From Streptomyces albogriseolus (GTDB lineage Bacteria; Actinomycetota; Actinomycetes; Streptomycetales; Streptomycetaceae): a stretch of DNA of 64,000 nt. The translations under genes and the position numbers were made by a program. Shown one piece after another: positions 8,018 to 16,824 of the stretch. Below the pieces are notes generated by a model. That model was not told the DNA's origin. It ran no database searches and was given only the letters and a program-made list of their open reading frames with translations. Numbering within the stretch: position 1 is the stretch's first letter; each line of letters opens with the position of its first letter. Location: the NCBI GenBank assembly GCA_014650475.1, contig BMVA01000016.1, positions 124,001-188,000 on the forward strand. The letters are read 5' to 3'.

Positions 8018-8863
8018 TCAGCGCCTGAAGCCGCCCTCGGAGTCGATGACCTGACCGGTGATCCAGCCCGCCTCGTCGGTGGCCAGCCACGCGAGGAGGC
8101 GGGCCGGGTCGTCGGGCATGCCCCAGCGCCCGGCGGGGAAGCGGGCGGCGATCGCGTCGTAGACCTCGCCGGTCAGGTAGTCGGTGTCCACGGGGCCGGG
8201 GTTGACGGTGTTCACGGTGACCGCGTGGTCGGCCAGCGCGGTCGCCAGGGAGCGGGTGACCGAGGCCAGGGCGCCCTTCTGAAGGGCGTAGGCGATCTCG
8301 CCGGGCATGCCGCCGGCGATGTCCTGCCCGGACGTCATCATCAGCACGCGTCCGCCGGGGGTGCCGGGCGGGAGCGCGGCGCGGTGCCGGGCGTGGGCCT
8401 GGACGAGCAGCAGCACGGAGCGGGCGTCGACGGCCCAGTGCGCGTCGAGCATGGCGGCGTCGACGGTGTCGAGGTCGCCGTCGGAGCCGCTGAGGGCGTG
8501 GTTGGCGACGAGGACGTCGAGGCGTCCGCCGAGCGCCTCGACGGCGCGGGCGTGCAGAGCGGCCGGTTCCGCCGGGTCGCTCAGGTCGCCGGGTCCGGCG
8601 AGCACGCGCGCGCCGGGGTCGCCGAGCGCCTCGCGTACGGAGGCGGTGACGTCGTCGATCCGGTCGGCGCCCCAGGGCATCGCGGCGTCGTGCGGCACAT
8701 GGTGGTGCAGGTAGACGCTCGCGCCGTACGCGGCCAGCCGGCGGGCCACGGCGTGTCCGATGCCGCCGCGCCGGCTCGCTCCGGTCACCAGGGCGGTGCG
8801 GCCCCGCAGCGGCAGGGGGTCACGGCGGAGTTCCTCGGGCGGGGGCGGGGGAAGCTTCGGCAT
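8018..8863 (-). CDS. short-chain dehydrogenase/reductase
   Basis: 281 residues with a Rossmann fold. The nucleotide motif is TGASRRGGIGHA (about 24-35), slightly expanded relative to the usual TGxxxGIG, the structural motif is NHAL instead of NNAG, and the catalytic pair is YALQK (about 192-196). The C-terminal WITGQVIDSEGGF is typical of FabG-like enzymes. The expanded glycine loop and NHALS are features of a Streptomyces SDR subgroup close to 3-oxoacyl reductases; substrate unknown. ATG 8863 has GGGGAT ahead of it; other in-frame ATGs lie upstream. Confidence 0.88.
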   Translation of the reverse strand: MPKLPPPPPEELRRDPLPLRGRTALVTGASRRGGIGHAVARRLAAYGASVYLHHHVPHDAAMPWGADRIDDVTASVREALGDPGARVLAGPGDLSDPAEPAALHARAVEALGGRLDVLVANHALSGSDGDLDTVDAAMLDAHWAVDARSVLLLVQAHARHRAALPPGTPGGRVLMMTSGQDIAGGMPGEIAYALQKGALASVTRSLATALADHAVTVNTVNPGPVDTDYLTGEVYDAIAARFPAGRWGMPDDPARLLAWLATDEAGWITGQVIDSEGGFRR

Positions 8864-8918
8864 GATCCCCATGATGGGCCGCGTGACCGGCCCGGGCACG
8901 CGAATAACGGCGCCCGGC

Positions 8919-9431
8919 TCAGGGCAGCGGCCGGAGCTGCACCAGGACCAGCCAGGTCTCCGGGCCGGGGGTGACCTGCGCGGCGCGCACGGCGTAGCGG
9001 CCGGCGCCGAGGGCGAGGCGGGTGTGGTCGGTGCCGGTGGCCTGGGCGCCGGGCCAGGCCGCGTCGAACAGGACGACCGGGCCTGGCACCTTCCACTGTG
9101 TCTCCTGCTGCCACCGCGCGCCGGCGAGCGCGGCGGGGACGCTCGCCAGCAGGTCGTCCTCCGTGTGTCCGGCGACCCAGCGGACGAGGAGGGAGTGCTC
9201 GGGGAGGTAGGCCGTCGCGGCGGGTTCGTCGCCCAGGACGAGGGCGGCGGCGTCGCCGACCGGGAGGAGCCCGACGAGTCCGTCGACCTCGCAGGCCCGG
9301 TCGTAGTCCGAGGCGAACTCCTCGCCGTCGGCTCCCGTCCAGAACGGCAGCACCGTCTCCGGCACCGCGACGAGCGGCCCGCCGCCCGTCTCCACCCACT
9401 CGACCGTCCCCGGCTCCGCGTATCGCTCCAT
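8919..9431 (-). CDS. Imm21-like immunity-family protein
   Basis: 170 residues resembling the Imm21 family of polymorphic-toxin immunity proteins: an N-terminal VEWVETGGGPL, a central segment DYDRACEVDGLVGLLPVGD and LVLGDEPAATAYLP. No toxin, WXG, RHS or secretion gene is nearby, so this is either an orphan immunity gene or a family member with a housekeeping role. Cytoplasmic, no signal peptide. Upstream there is no Shine-Dalgarno but a -10-like element 8 nt before the ATG. Confidence 0.7.
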   Translation of the reverse strand: MERYAEPGTVEWVETGGGPLVAVPETVLPFWTGADGEEFASDYDRACEVDGLVGLLPVGDAAALVLGDEPAATAYLPEHSLLVRWVAGHTEDDLLASVPAALAGARWQQETQWKVPGPVVLFDAAWPGAQATGTDHTRLALGAGRYAVRAAQVTPGPETWLVLVQLRPLP

Positions 9432-9439
9432 GGCGGAGA

Positions 9440-9445
9440 AACCTA
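9440..9445 (-). promoter_or_regulatory. -10 element for the Imm21-like gene
   Basis: TAGGTT on the minus strand, 8 nt before the ATG at 9431, with no ribosome binding site between them. Suggests a leaderless or nearly leaderless transcript. Confidence 0.45.
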
Positions 9446-9476
9446 TCGGCTCGATCCCCTTACCGGACGGGCGGGT

Positions 9477-9953
9477 TCAGCATCCGCACGCGCCACCGTC
9501 CACGACGGTGGTCAGCGGGTCGGCGGCCCGGCGCTCACGGCCCTCCGGCGTCGCGTACGCGTAGCCCTCGCGCACCCAGTACTCGAACCCGCCGAGCATC
9601 TCCTTGACGCGGTACCCGAGTTCGGCGAGGGCGAGCGCGGCGCGGGCGGCCCCGTCGCAGCCGGGTCCCCAGCAGTACGTCACGACCGGCACGGCCGGAT
9701 CGAGGAGGTCGGCGGCCCGCTCGGCGATCCGCGCGGTGGGCAGGTGCAGGGCGCCGGGCACATGGCCCTGGTCCCAGGCCTCGGACGCCCGGGAGTCCAC
9801 CAGGACGAATCCGGGGTCGCCGCCGGACGCGAGCGCGGCGGCCACGTCGGAGACGTCGGTGTACAGGGCGAGGCTCGCGCGGAAGTGCGCGGCGGCCACG
9901 GCCGGGGAGGCGGGGGCGACCCGCAGGACGGTGTTCACGGTGGTCGTCGTCAT
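9477..9953 (-). CDS. rhodanese-domain sulfurtransferase
   Basis: 158 residues. A single rhodanese domain spans about 35-145; the active-site loop is CWGPGCDGA with the catalytic Cys at 94, preceded by VLVDSRASEAWDQGHVPGAL. The C-terminus ends in GGACGC, adding two cysteines that could take part in sulfur relay. It probably transfers sulfane sulfur. It is divergent from a second Lrp-type regulator at 10048 (94 bp between starts), which is therefore the likely controller. Confidence 0.9.
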   Translation of the reverse strand: MTTTTVNTVLRVAPASPAVAAAHFRASLALYTDVSDVAAALASGGDPGFVLVDSRASEAWDQGHVPGALHLPTARIAERAADLLDPAVPVVTYCWGPGCDGAARAALALAELGYRVKEMLGGFEYWVREGYAYATPEGRERRAADPLTTVVDGGACGC

Positions 9954-10047
9954 GACAGAGAAACTACGGGCGCGGGCGGCGGTCCTGAAGGGACGAAGCC
10001 CGGTGCGGGGCTTGCCCCGCCGGGGATTTCCCTGCTACTTCTCGGCG

Positions 10048-10494
10048 ATGACCGTGTATTCCCCGGACGCCACCGACTGGCGCATCCTCGACGTCCTCCA
10101 GAGGGACGGACGCGCCAGCTACGCCGAACTCGCCCGCGCCGTGTCGATGTCCGCGAGCGCGGTCACCGAGCGGGTGCGACGGCTGGAGGAGGCCGGGATC
10201 ATCCAGGGCTACGCGGCGGTGGTGGACCCGGAGCGGATCGGGCTCCCGGTCCTGGCGTTCGTCCGGCTGCGCTACCCGACCGGCAACTACAAGCCGTTCC
10301 ACGACCTCGTCGCCGCCACGCCGGAGATCCTGGAGGCGCACCACGTGACGGGCGACGACTGCTTCGTCCTGAAGGTGGCCGCGCGGTCGATGCGGCACCT
10401 GGAGGAGGTGTCGGGACGGATCGGCGCGCTCGGTTCGGTGACCACCAGCGTGGTGTACTCCTCGCCGCTGCCGCGCCGTCCCGTGGGGCGGTGA
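10048..10494 (+). CDS. Lrp/AsnC family regulator
   Basis: 148 residues: winged HTH (about 8-58, ASYAELARAVSMSASAVTERV) and a C-terminal ligand-binding RAM domain containing HHVTGDDCFVLKVAARS. Divergent from the rhodanese gene; such Lrp/rhodanese pairs recur in actinobacteria and suggest a sulfur-amino-acid response, which is inference. The ATG at 10048 starts the conserved domain directly; the open frame upstream has no plausible domain. Confidence 0.92.
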   Translation: MTVYSPDATDWRILDVLQRDGRASYAELARAVSMSASAVTERVRRLEEAGIIQGYAAVVDPERIGLPVLAFVRLRYPTGNYKPFHDLVAATPEILEAHHVTGDDCFVLKVAARSMRHLEEVSGRIGALGSVTTSVVYSSPLPRRPVGR

Positions 10495-10507
10495 CCCGGC
10501 CGCCCCG

Positions 10508-13498
10508 TCAGGTCCCGCGCTGCCGCAGCCGGGAGCCGGAGCGGTCCTTCTCGACCTCCAGCTGGGCGTGTATGCGGCGGCGCAGGTCGGGGACGTGGCT
10601 GACGATGCCGACGCTGCGGTCGCGTTCGCGCAGCGAGTCCAGGACGTCGAGCACCTCGTCGAGGGTCTGGTCGTCGAGGCTGCCGAAGCCCTCGTCGATG
10701 AAGAGCGTGTCCAGCCGCACTCCGCCCGCCTCGTCGGTCACCACGTCGGCGAGGCCGAGCGCGAGGGCGAGGGAGGCGAAGAAGGTCTCGCCGCCGGAGA
10801 GGGTGGCTGTGTCGCGCTCCCGGCCGGTCCAGGCGTCCACGACGTGCAGCCCGAGGCCGCTGCGGCCGCGGCCGGTGCGGTCGTCGGAGTGGACGAGGGT
10901 GTAGCGGCCGGACGACATACGGCGCAGCCGGACGGTCGCGGCGGCGGCGACCTGCTCCAGGCGCGCGGCGAGCACGTACGACTCCAGGCGCATCCGGCGT
11001 TCGTTCTCCGCCGAGGTGCCGGCGGTGAGGGCGGCCATGCGGGCCACCCGGTCGTACTCCTCGCGCAGCGGTCCGAGCCGGCGCACGGAGGCGGCGGCGC
11101 GGGCGGAGAGCCGGTCGAGTTCGGCGCAGCGGCGGGCGGCGGCGTCGCGCGCGGAGGCGGCTTCGCGGACGGCGCGGTCGGCGTCCTCGGCGGCCCGCTG
11201 GGCGGCGGCGAGGTCCGCGGCGGGCTCGCGGGCGGCGGCCGCGGTCTCCGGTTCGGCGAGGACGGCGCGGACGGCGGCCTCCTCGTCGTGCCAGGCGTCG
11301 AGCCGTCGTTGCAGCTGCCGGTGGGCGTCGTCGTCGAGGAGGGCGTCGGCGGCGGCCCGCGGGGTGTCGAAGCCCGCGCGGAAGGCGGCGTCGGCAAGGC
11401 GGGCGTCGGCGTCCTTGAGTCGCCGGGCGGCCTCCTCGGCGGTGCGGGCTGCCCCGGCGGCGTCGGTGAGCAGCGCCGCCTGGCGTTCGAGCTGCCCGGC
11501 GCGTGCGGCGACACTGGGTGCGTTTCCGCGCGCCTGCGCCAACTCCTCTTCCAGTGCGGCGCGTTCGAGGTCGAGGCGCTCCCGGTGGCCGACGCGGGCG
11601 GCGGCGCGGACAGCCGCGTCGCGCTGGGCGGCGGTGCGCAGTTCGTGTTCGCGTTCGGCGGCGCGCAGCTCCTCCTGGGCGGCGTGCAGCGCGGAGGCGG
11701 CCTCCCGTGCCCGGGCGTACTCCCGCTCCGCCTCGTCGAGTTCACGGGCGAGCTGCTCGGCCGGGGTGTCCCCGGCCCCGGCGCCGGCGGCGGCCAGCTC
11801 CTCCCGTACGGCGGCGAGGCGCCGGTCCGCCTCGGCGCGCCGGTCCTCGGCGTCCTGGTAGCCGGTGAGGGCGCGTTCCTCGGTCTCGCGGTCGACGTGT
11901 CCGGCGACCCTGCGAGCCGGGGCCGGGTGTTCGGTGGCGCCGCAGACCGCGCAGGGGGTGCCGTCGGTGAGGCCGGCGGCGAGTTCGGCGGCGATGCCGC
12001 CCAGCCGCTGTTCCTTGAGGTCGAGCCAGTGCTGCCGGGCGGCGAGGGCCTGTTCGCGGGCGGCGCCGGCCTGCTCGGCGGCGGTCTCGGCGTCCCGGGT
12101 GAGCCGGTCGCGGGTGCGGGCGGCCTCCAGCCGGTGGCGGGCGGTGTCGCGCCGTGCCGCGAGCTCCCCGGCGCGGGTCGCGGCCTGCTGGGCGGTCGCG
12201 ATGCGGTCCTGGAGGGCGGTGCGGGTGGCCTCCCAGTCGGCGAGCCAGGCCTCGGCGTCCTCGCGGACCTCCTCGTCGGCGCGTTCCTGGCGCTCCAGTC
12301 CGGCCCGCTCGTCGAGGAGTTCGGCGAGGCGGCGCTCCGCGCGGCGGGCCGACTCCAGTCCGCCCAGTTCCTCGGCGGCGCGGCGGGCCGCCGCGGCGAG
12401 CCCGTCCGGCCCGGCGTCCGCCAGGGAGGCGGGGAGCAGGGCGCGGGCGCGCTCCTCGGCGGCGGCCGCGCGGCGGTGCTCGGCGTCGGCGGAGTCCCGC
12501 AGCTCCAGGGCGGGGGCGACGGTCTCGGCCTTGCGGGCCCGCTCCATGCGGGCCTGGTCCTCGTCGTGGGCGCCGGACCGCTCGCGCAGCCTCTCCGCCC
12601 GCTCCCGCGCCTCGGCGAACCGGCGTTGCAGCCGGTGCCGTTCGCGCGCCTCGTCCAGGGCGCGGCCCGCCCCGGCGCGGACGGACTCGGCGGTGGCGAG
12701 CCGGCAGTGGGCGGCGGTGAGCTGTTCGCGGGCGGTGCTGCGGGCGACGGCGGCCGCGGTGAGCACGGCGTCGGCGAGGCCGGGTTGGCCCGGTGACAGT
12801 TCGGGCAGTTCCATGGCGCCGCTCGCGGCCTGCTGCATGCGGTGGGCGTCGGCGAGCAGGTCGGCGTCGCCGTCGCGCACGCGGGCCTCGGCGGCGCGGC
12901 GGCGGTCGGCGAGGCGCTTCTCCACCTCGGCGAAGCGGTGGGTGTCGAACAGGCGGCCGAGCAGCTTGCCGCGGGCCTCGGCGTCGGCGCGCAGGAAGCG
13001 CGCGAAGTCGCCCTGCGGCAACAGCACCACCTGGCAGAACTGCTCCCGGCTCATGCCGAGCAGCTGGGTGACCTCCTCGCCGATCTCCTGGTGCGAGCGG
13101 CTCAGGTCCTTCCAGGCGCCGGTGGCGGCGTCGCGCTCCCGCAGCCAGGTCTGCGCCTTGTCGACGGTGGTGCCGGCGCCGCGCTTCTTCGGGCGTTCCC
13201 ACGGCGGCTGCCGGGTGATCTCCAGGCGGCGTCCGGCGACGGTGAGTTCGAGGGTGACGGAGGTACGGGTGGCGGGCGCGGCGTGGTCGCTGCGCAGGGT
13301 GGTGCCCTGGCCGCCCTGGCGGGCGCCGGGGACGGAGCCGTAGAGGGCGTAGCAGACGGCGTCCAGGACGGAGGTCTTGCCGGCGCCGGTGGGGCCGTGC
13401 AGCAGGAACAGCCCTGCGGCGGACAGGGCGTCGAAGTCGACGCTCTGGGTGGTGCCGAACGGCCCGAAGGCGGTGATGTCCAGGCGGTGCAGCCTCAT
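10508..13498 (-). CDS. sbcC: exonuclease subunit SbcC (Rad50-like)
   Basis: 996 residues. Walker A is GPTGAGKTS (35-43), followed by a long Ala/Arg/Glu-rich coiled coil, a CAVC zinc hook near 516-519, the returning coiled coil, then the ABC signature LSGGETFFASLALALG and Walker B LDTLFIDEGFGSLD (about 935-948). This is the SMC-like ATPase of SbcCD, which opens hairpins and processes protein-blocked DNA ends together with the nuclease SbcD. ATG 13498 overlaps the sbcD stop by four bases (ATGA), so the two are translationally coupled. An open frame continues upstream to 14329 but is only a shadow of sbcD. Confidence 0.97.
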   Translation of the reverse strand: MRLHRLDITAFGPFGTTQSVDFDALSAAGLFLLHGPTGAGKTSVLDAVCYALYGSVPGARQGGQGTTLRSDHAAPATRTSVTLELTVAGRRLEITRQPPWERPKKRGAGTTVDKAQTWLRERDAATGAWKDLSRSHQEIGEEVTQLLGMSREQFCQVVLLPQGDFARFLRADAEARGKLLGRLFDTHRFAEVEKRLADRRRAAEARVRDGDADLLADAHRMQQAASGAMELPELSPGQPGLADAVLTAAAVARSTAREQLTAAHCRLATAESVRAGAGRALDEARERHRLQRRFAEARERAERLRERSGAHDEDQARMERARKAETVAPALELRDSADAEHRRAAAAEERARALLPASLADAGPDGLAAAARRAAEELGGLESARRAERRLAELLDERAGLERQERADEEVREDAEAWLADWEATRTALQDRIATAQQAATRAGELAARRDTARHRLEAARTRDRLTRDAETAAEQAGAAREQALAARQHWLDLKEQRLGGIAAELAAGLTDGTPCAVCGATEHPAPARRVAGHVDRETEERALTGYQDAEDRRAEADRRLAAVREELAAAGAGAGDTPAEQLARELDEAEREYARAREAASALHAAQEELRAAEREHELRTAAQRDAAVRAAARVGHRERLDLERAALEEELAQARGNAPSVAARAGQLERQAALLTDAAGAARTAEEAARRLKDADARLADAAFRAGFDTPRAAADALLDDDAHRQLQRRLDAWHDEEAAVRAVLAEPETAAAAREPAADLAAAQRAAEDADRAVREAASARDAAARRCAELDRLSARAAASVRRLGPLREEYDRVARMAALTAGTSAENERRMRLESYVLAARLEQVAAAATVRLRRMSSGRYTLVHSDDRTGRGRSGLGLHVVDAWTGRERDTATLSGGETFFASLALALGLADVVTDEAGGVRLDTLFIDEGFGSLDDQTLDEVLDVLDSLRERDRSVGIVSHVPDLRRRIHAQLEVEKDRSGSRLRQRGT

Positions 13499-14658
13499 CG
13501 GGCCACCTCCCGCGCGGTGTCGTCGGCGCGGACGGCGTCGAAGGCGTCCCGCAGCACGGTGCGCTCGTGCGGGTCGGGTCCCGCGCCGCGCACATGGGCG
13601 ACGAAGTCCTCGGCGATCTGCTGGTCGTCGCGGCCGGCGAGGCGGCGGGCGTAGGACACGTCGGGGTCGTCCGGCGGCCGGTCGGGGTCGAAGACGAGGG
13701 CGAGGGTGTGCGGGAAGCGCTCGGCCAGCCGGGCCATGGGGTCGGCGGGGCGGACCGGGTCCGTGAGGGTCGCCTCGACCCACGCCTCCTCGTGCGGGGC
13801 GAGCGCCGGGTCGGCGAGCAGTTCCTCGAGGGTGCCGCGGAGGCGGGCGAGCGGGCGCGGCACGGGGCAGTCCACGCGCTCGGCGGTGACGCTCCCGTCG
13901 GCGGCCAGGTCGACCAGCCACATGGACTTGCGGTGCCCGGCCTCCGAGAAGGAGTACGGCAGCGGGGAACCGGAGTAGCGGACGCGGTCGGTGAGCGTCT
14001 GGCAGCCGTGCAGATGGCCGAGCGCCACGTAGTCGACGCCGTCGAACACGGCGGCGGACACGGACGCGACGCCGCCGACGGCGATGTCCCGTTCGCTGTC
14101 GCTCGGTTCGCCGCCGGTGACGAAGGCGTGGGCGAGGACGACGGAGCGGGTGCCGGCCGGGCGGGCGGCGAGGTCGGCGCGCACCCGGTCCATGGCGGCG
14201 GCGAGGACCGTCTCGTGCCCGGCCCGCTCCACGCCGAACTCGTCCCGCACCAGGGCGGGCTCCAGATAGGGCAGGCCGTAGAAGGCGACGTCCCCGTGCG
14301 CGTCGGGCAGCAGGACGGGGGTGCCGCACGCGGCGGGTTCGGTGCGCAGATGGATGCCGGCGCGGCCCATGAGTCCCGCGCCGACGCCGAGGCGGCGGGC
14401 CGAGTCGTGGTTCCCGGAGATCATCACCGTCGGCACGCCGAGGCCGGCCAGCCGGTGCAGCGCGTCGTCGAACAGCTCGACCGCGGCGAGCGGCGGCACC
14501 GCCCGGTCGTACACGTCCCCCGACACCACCACCGCGTCCACCTCGCGCTCGCGCACGGTGGAGACGAGGTGGCCGATGAACTCGGCCTGGGCGCCGAGCA
14601 TGCCGACCCGGTGGAAGGACCGGCCGAGGTGCCAGTCGGACGTGTGCAGGAATCTCAT
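13495..14658 (-). CDS. sbcD: exonuclease subunit SbcD (Mre11-like)
   Basis: 387 residues, the Mn-dependent nuclease of the SbcCD complex. All phosphoesterase motifs are present: DWHLG (8-12), SGDVYDR (about 46-52), GNHDSA (about 80-85), AHAF and ALGHLHG. ATG 14658 starts the MRFLHTSDWHLG signature exactly; the frame is open further upstream without meaning. TACGCT on the minus strand, 9 nt before the ATG, may be the promoter. First gene of the sbcDC operon. Confidence 0.97.
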   Translation of the reverse strand: MRFLHTSDWHLGRSFHRVGMLGAQAEFIGHLVSTVREREVDAVVVSGDVYDRAVPPLAAVELFDDALHRLAGLGVPTVMISGNHDSARRLGVGAGLMGRAGIHLRTEPAACGTPVLLPDAHGDVAFYGLPYLEPALVRDEFGVERAGHETVLAAAMDRVRADLAARPAGTRSVVLAHAFVTGGEPSDSERDIAVGGVASVSAAVFDGVDYVALGHLHGCQTLTDRVRYSGSPLPYSFSEAGHRKSMWLVDLAADGSVTAERVDCPVPRPLARLRGTLEELLADPALAPHEEAWVEATLTDPVRPADPMARLAERFPHTLALVFDPDRPPDDPDVSYARRLAGRDDQQIAEDFVAHVRGAGPDPHERTVLRDAFDAVRADDTAREVAR

Positions 14659-14728
14659 GGTCCCGGCAGCGTATCGGGCGCCTCCGACAGCGCGGGCGGT
14701 TCCTCCCGTATCACCCGTCACGTCCCGG

Positions 14729-15355
14729 TCAGGCGTCCCCGTAGGCCTCCCCGCCCAGTTCGAGGCGGGCGGCGCCGGAGGTGGCGTCGGCGAGCCAGGC
14801 GCGGAAGGCGTCCACGTCGGCGTCGGGCAGGCCGATCTCGATCGTGACCTCCTCGCCGTAGCGCACGTCACGCACCTCGCGGCCGGTCGAGCGCAGGTCG
14901 TTCTGCACCTTGCCGGCCCGCTGGTGGTCGACGGTCACGGTGGCCAGCCGGAAGCGGCGCCGGGTGCGGGTGCCGAGCGCGTCCAGGGCCTCGCCGACCG
15001 AGCCGCCGTAGGCGCGGATGAGACCGCCCGCGCCGAGCTTCACGCCGCCGAAGTAGCGGGTGACGACGGCGACGACGTAGCGCATGTCGCGGCGCAGCAG
15101 CATCTGCAGCATGGGGGCGCCGGCGGTGCCGCCGGGCTCCCCGTCGTCACTGGCCTTCTGGACGGAGGCGTCCGCGCCGATGACGTACGCCCAGCAGTTG
15201 TGGGTGGCGTCGGCGTGCTCCTTGCGGACGGCGGCGATGAAGTCCTGCGCCTCCCGCTCGGTGGCCGCCGGGGCGAGGGCGCACAGGAAGCGGGAGCGGT
15301 TGATCTCGGTCTCGTGCACACCCGCGCGGGCCACGGTGCGGTACTCGTCCTGCAT
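14729..15355 (-). CDS. YigZ/IMPACT family protein
   Basis: 208 residues. N-terminal UPF0029/IMPACT domain with the signature RYFGGVKLGAGGLIRAY (about 100-116) and SDDGEPGGTAGAPML, then a DUF1949-type C-terminal domain. Homologues associate with translation and ribosomes; the exact role in bacteria is not settled. No ribosome binding site; a -10 box lies 6 nt upstream. Lies 70 nt upstream of sbcD on the same strand, but the sbcD promoter candidate makes it a separate unit. Confidence 0.92.
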   Translation of the reverse strand: MQDEYRTVARAGVHETEINRSRFLCALAPAATEREAQDFIAAVRKEHADATHNCWAYVIGADASVQKASDDGEPGGTAGAPMLQMLLRRDMRYVVAVVTRYFGGVKLGAGGLIRAYGGSVGEALDALGTRTRRRFRLATVTVDHQRAGKVQNDLRSTGREVRDVRYGEEVTIEIGLPDADVDAFRAWLADATSGAARLELGGEAYGDA

Positions 15356-15361
15356 CCGGCC

Positions 15362-15367
15362 AGCCTA
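15362..15367 (-). promoter_or_regulatory. -10 element of the leaderless yigZ-type gene
   Basis: TAGGCT on the minus strand with 6 nt to the ATG at 15355 and no Shine-Dalgarno. Confidence 0.6.
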
Positions 15368-15378
15368 TGCCGCCCCGG

Positions 15379-15918
15379 TCAGCGCCTGCCGCGCGGGACG
15401 GCGACCGACGTGAGCAGGGCGCCGCCGGGGACCAGGTCGCGCCAGGCCGCGCCGCGCCAGTCGAGCACCGCGACGGCGGAGGTCGGGAACTTGGCGCGGA
15501 CCCGGTCCAGGGTGTCGTCGAGGCCGTCGTCGGCGAGGGTCAGCACCAGGTCCTCGAGACCCGGGTTGTGGCCGACGAGCAGCAGCGTCTCGACCTCCGC
15601 GGGCGTCTCCCGGATCACGTCGAGCAGGCCGGGGACGTCCGCGTGGTACAGACGCGGGTCGAACCGGACCGGCGGGGGCGTGCCCCACTGCGCGGCGGCC
15701 AGCTCCCAGGTGCGGCGGGCGCGGACGGCCGTGGAGCACAGGGCGAGGCCGGGCAGGCAGTCCATGTCGGCGAGGGCCCGTCCGGCGGCGGGGGCGTCCC
15801 GGCGGCCGCGCGCGGCGAGCGGACGCTCGTGGTCGGCGACGCCCTCGGGCCGGGCGGACTTGGCGTGCCGCAGCACCACCAGCCGGCGCAGGGGGCCGGC
15901 CGCCGCGCGCTCGATCAT
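15379..15918 (-). CDS. SixA-type phosphohistidine phosphatase
   Basis: 179 residues of the histidine phosphatase superfamily. The catalytic RHAK motif is at 17-20 (VVLRHAKSARP), CSTAVRARRTWE supplies the second arginine and VGHNPGLED (about 115-123) the second catalytic His. SixA-like enzymes remove phosphate from phosphohistidine, for example in phosphorelays or PTS proteins; substrate here unknown. ATG 15918 overlaps the stop of the upstream gene by four bases (ATGA), giving translational coupling with the CysS-like protein, whose role may therefore be linked. Confidence 0.9.
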   Translation of the reverse strand: MIERAAAGPLRRLVVLRHAKSARPEGVADHERPLAARGRRDAPAAGRALADMDCLPGLALCSTAVRARRTWELAAAQWGTPPPVRFDPRLYHADVPGLLDVIRETPAEVETLLLVGHNPGLEDLVLTLADDGLDDTLDRVRAKFPTSAVAVLDWRGAAWRDLVPGGALLTSVAVPRGRR

Positions 15919-16637
15919 GCGGGGTTCCCGAGGTCGCGGGCGAGGTGGAGGCCGAGCAGCCGGTCGGCATAGGCGTACGTCTCGAAGCGGGCGCCGTCCG
16001 CCACCCCGGGGTCGCTCTCCACCGCGCGGAGCGCGCCGAGCACTCCAGCGGTGTCCAGGTCGTCCTCCCACGCGGCGCGCAGCTCGGCGCGCACCTCGTC
16101 GGGCACGGGGCGGGACGGCCGCCGCGCCCAGCCGGCGACCGCCGTCCGCCAGCGGCCGAGGGTGTCACCGGCCTGCTTGAGCGCGTCCGCGTCGATCACC
16201 ACGGGCGCGGTCCTCGGGTGGGCGAGCAGTGCGAGGCGCAGGGCGGCCCGGTCGGCCGCGTCGGGCGCACCGGGGGCCGACCAGGTCACGGGCGCGACCG
16301 CGACCCGTACACCGTCGGGTTCGGCGCCGCCCTCGTCCACGACGTGCAGCACCTGGGCCTCACCCAGTCCGGCGGCGCCCTCGCCGTCCTCGAAGGGGCG
16401 GATCCCGAGCGCGTCGGCCGCCGCGCGCAGCTCCTCCTGCTGCCGCTCGGCGGCGAGCAGCGCCCACACCGGGGTGCCGCCGAGCTCCAGGGCGCGCACG
16501 AGCAGGTCGGCGGCCAGCAGCACGCGCAGGCCGGTGATGTCGAGCCCCCGTGGGTGGGCCTCGACACGGGTCAGGCCCCGGCGGGAGGGGGCGGCGTCCA
16601 CGAGTTCGCCGGTTCGGGCGTCGGTGATGCGCAGCAC
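15915..16637 (-). CDS. degenerate cysteinyl-tRNA-synthetase-like protein
   Basis: 240 residues from a GTG. The N-terminus (LRITDARTGELVDAAPSRRG) and the C-terminal segment LRAAWEDDLDTAGVLGALRA resemble the beginning and the helical end of cysteinyl-tRNA synthetase/MshC proteins. The HIGH and KMSKS ATP-binding motifs and the zinc-binding cysteines are absent, and the protein is about half the usual length, so it cannot be an active synthetase. It is translationally coupled to the SixA phosphatase. The resemblance is faint and the protein could be called hypothetical. Confidence 0.6.
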   Translation of the reverse strand: MLRITDARTGELVDAAPSRRGLTRVEAHPRGLDITGLRVLLAADLLVRALELGGTPVWALLAAERQQEELRAAADALGIRPFEDGEGAAGLGEAQVLHVVDEGGAEPDGVRVAVAPVTWSAPGAPDAADRAALRLALLAHPRTAPVVIDADALKQAGDTLGRWRTAVAGWARRPSRPVPDEVRAELRAAWEDDLDTAGVLGALRAVESDPGVADGARFETYAYADRLLGLHLARDLGNPA

Positions 16638-16643
16638 GAGGCG

Positions 16644-16649
16644 AGCGTA
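16644..16649 (-). promoter_or_regulatory. -10 element of the CysS-like/sixA unit
   Basis: TACGCT on the minus strand, 6 nt before the GTG at 16637; no ribosome binding site. Supports the GTG start and a leaderless mRNA. Confidence 0.55.
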
Positions 16650-16824
16650 GGCGCGCGAGCGGGCGCACGCAGGTATCTCGCACGCTTTCCGCGCCGTCGC
16701 TTGCGCGGCGCCGCCCGTCGTGGCAGGCGCACGGCGCCGGGAATCACCGTGGCGCGCGCCTGGTTGTCGCAGGCGCCGGCTCATGTTCAGATCCGGTCCG
16801 TTCCAGACCCACAGGAGGCCGACG

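Noticed and set aside
10508-14329. A continuous 1273-codon frame covering sbcC and much of sbcD
   Set aside because: Only the part from 13498 shows SbcC domains; the upstream extension is antisense-free shadow of sbcD in another frame, with Arg/Pro-rich composition.
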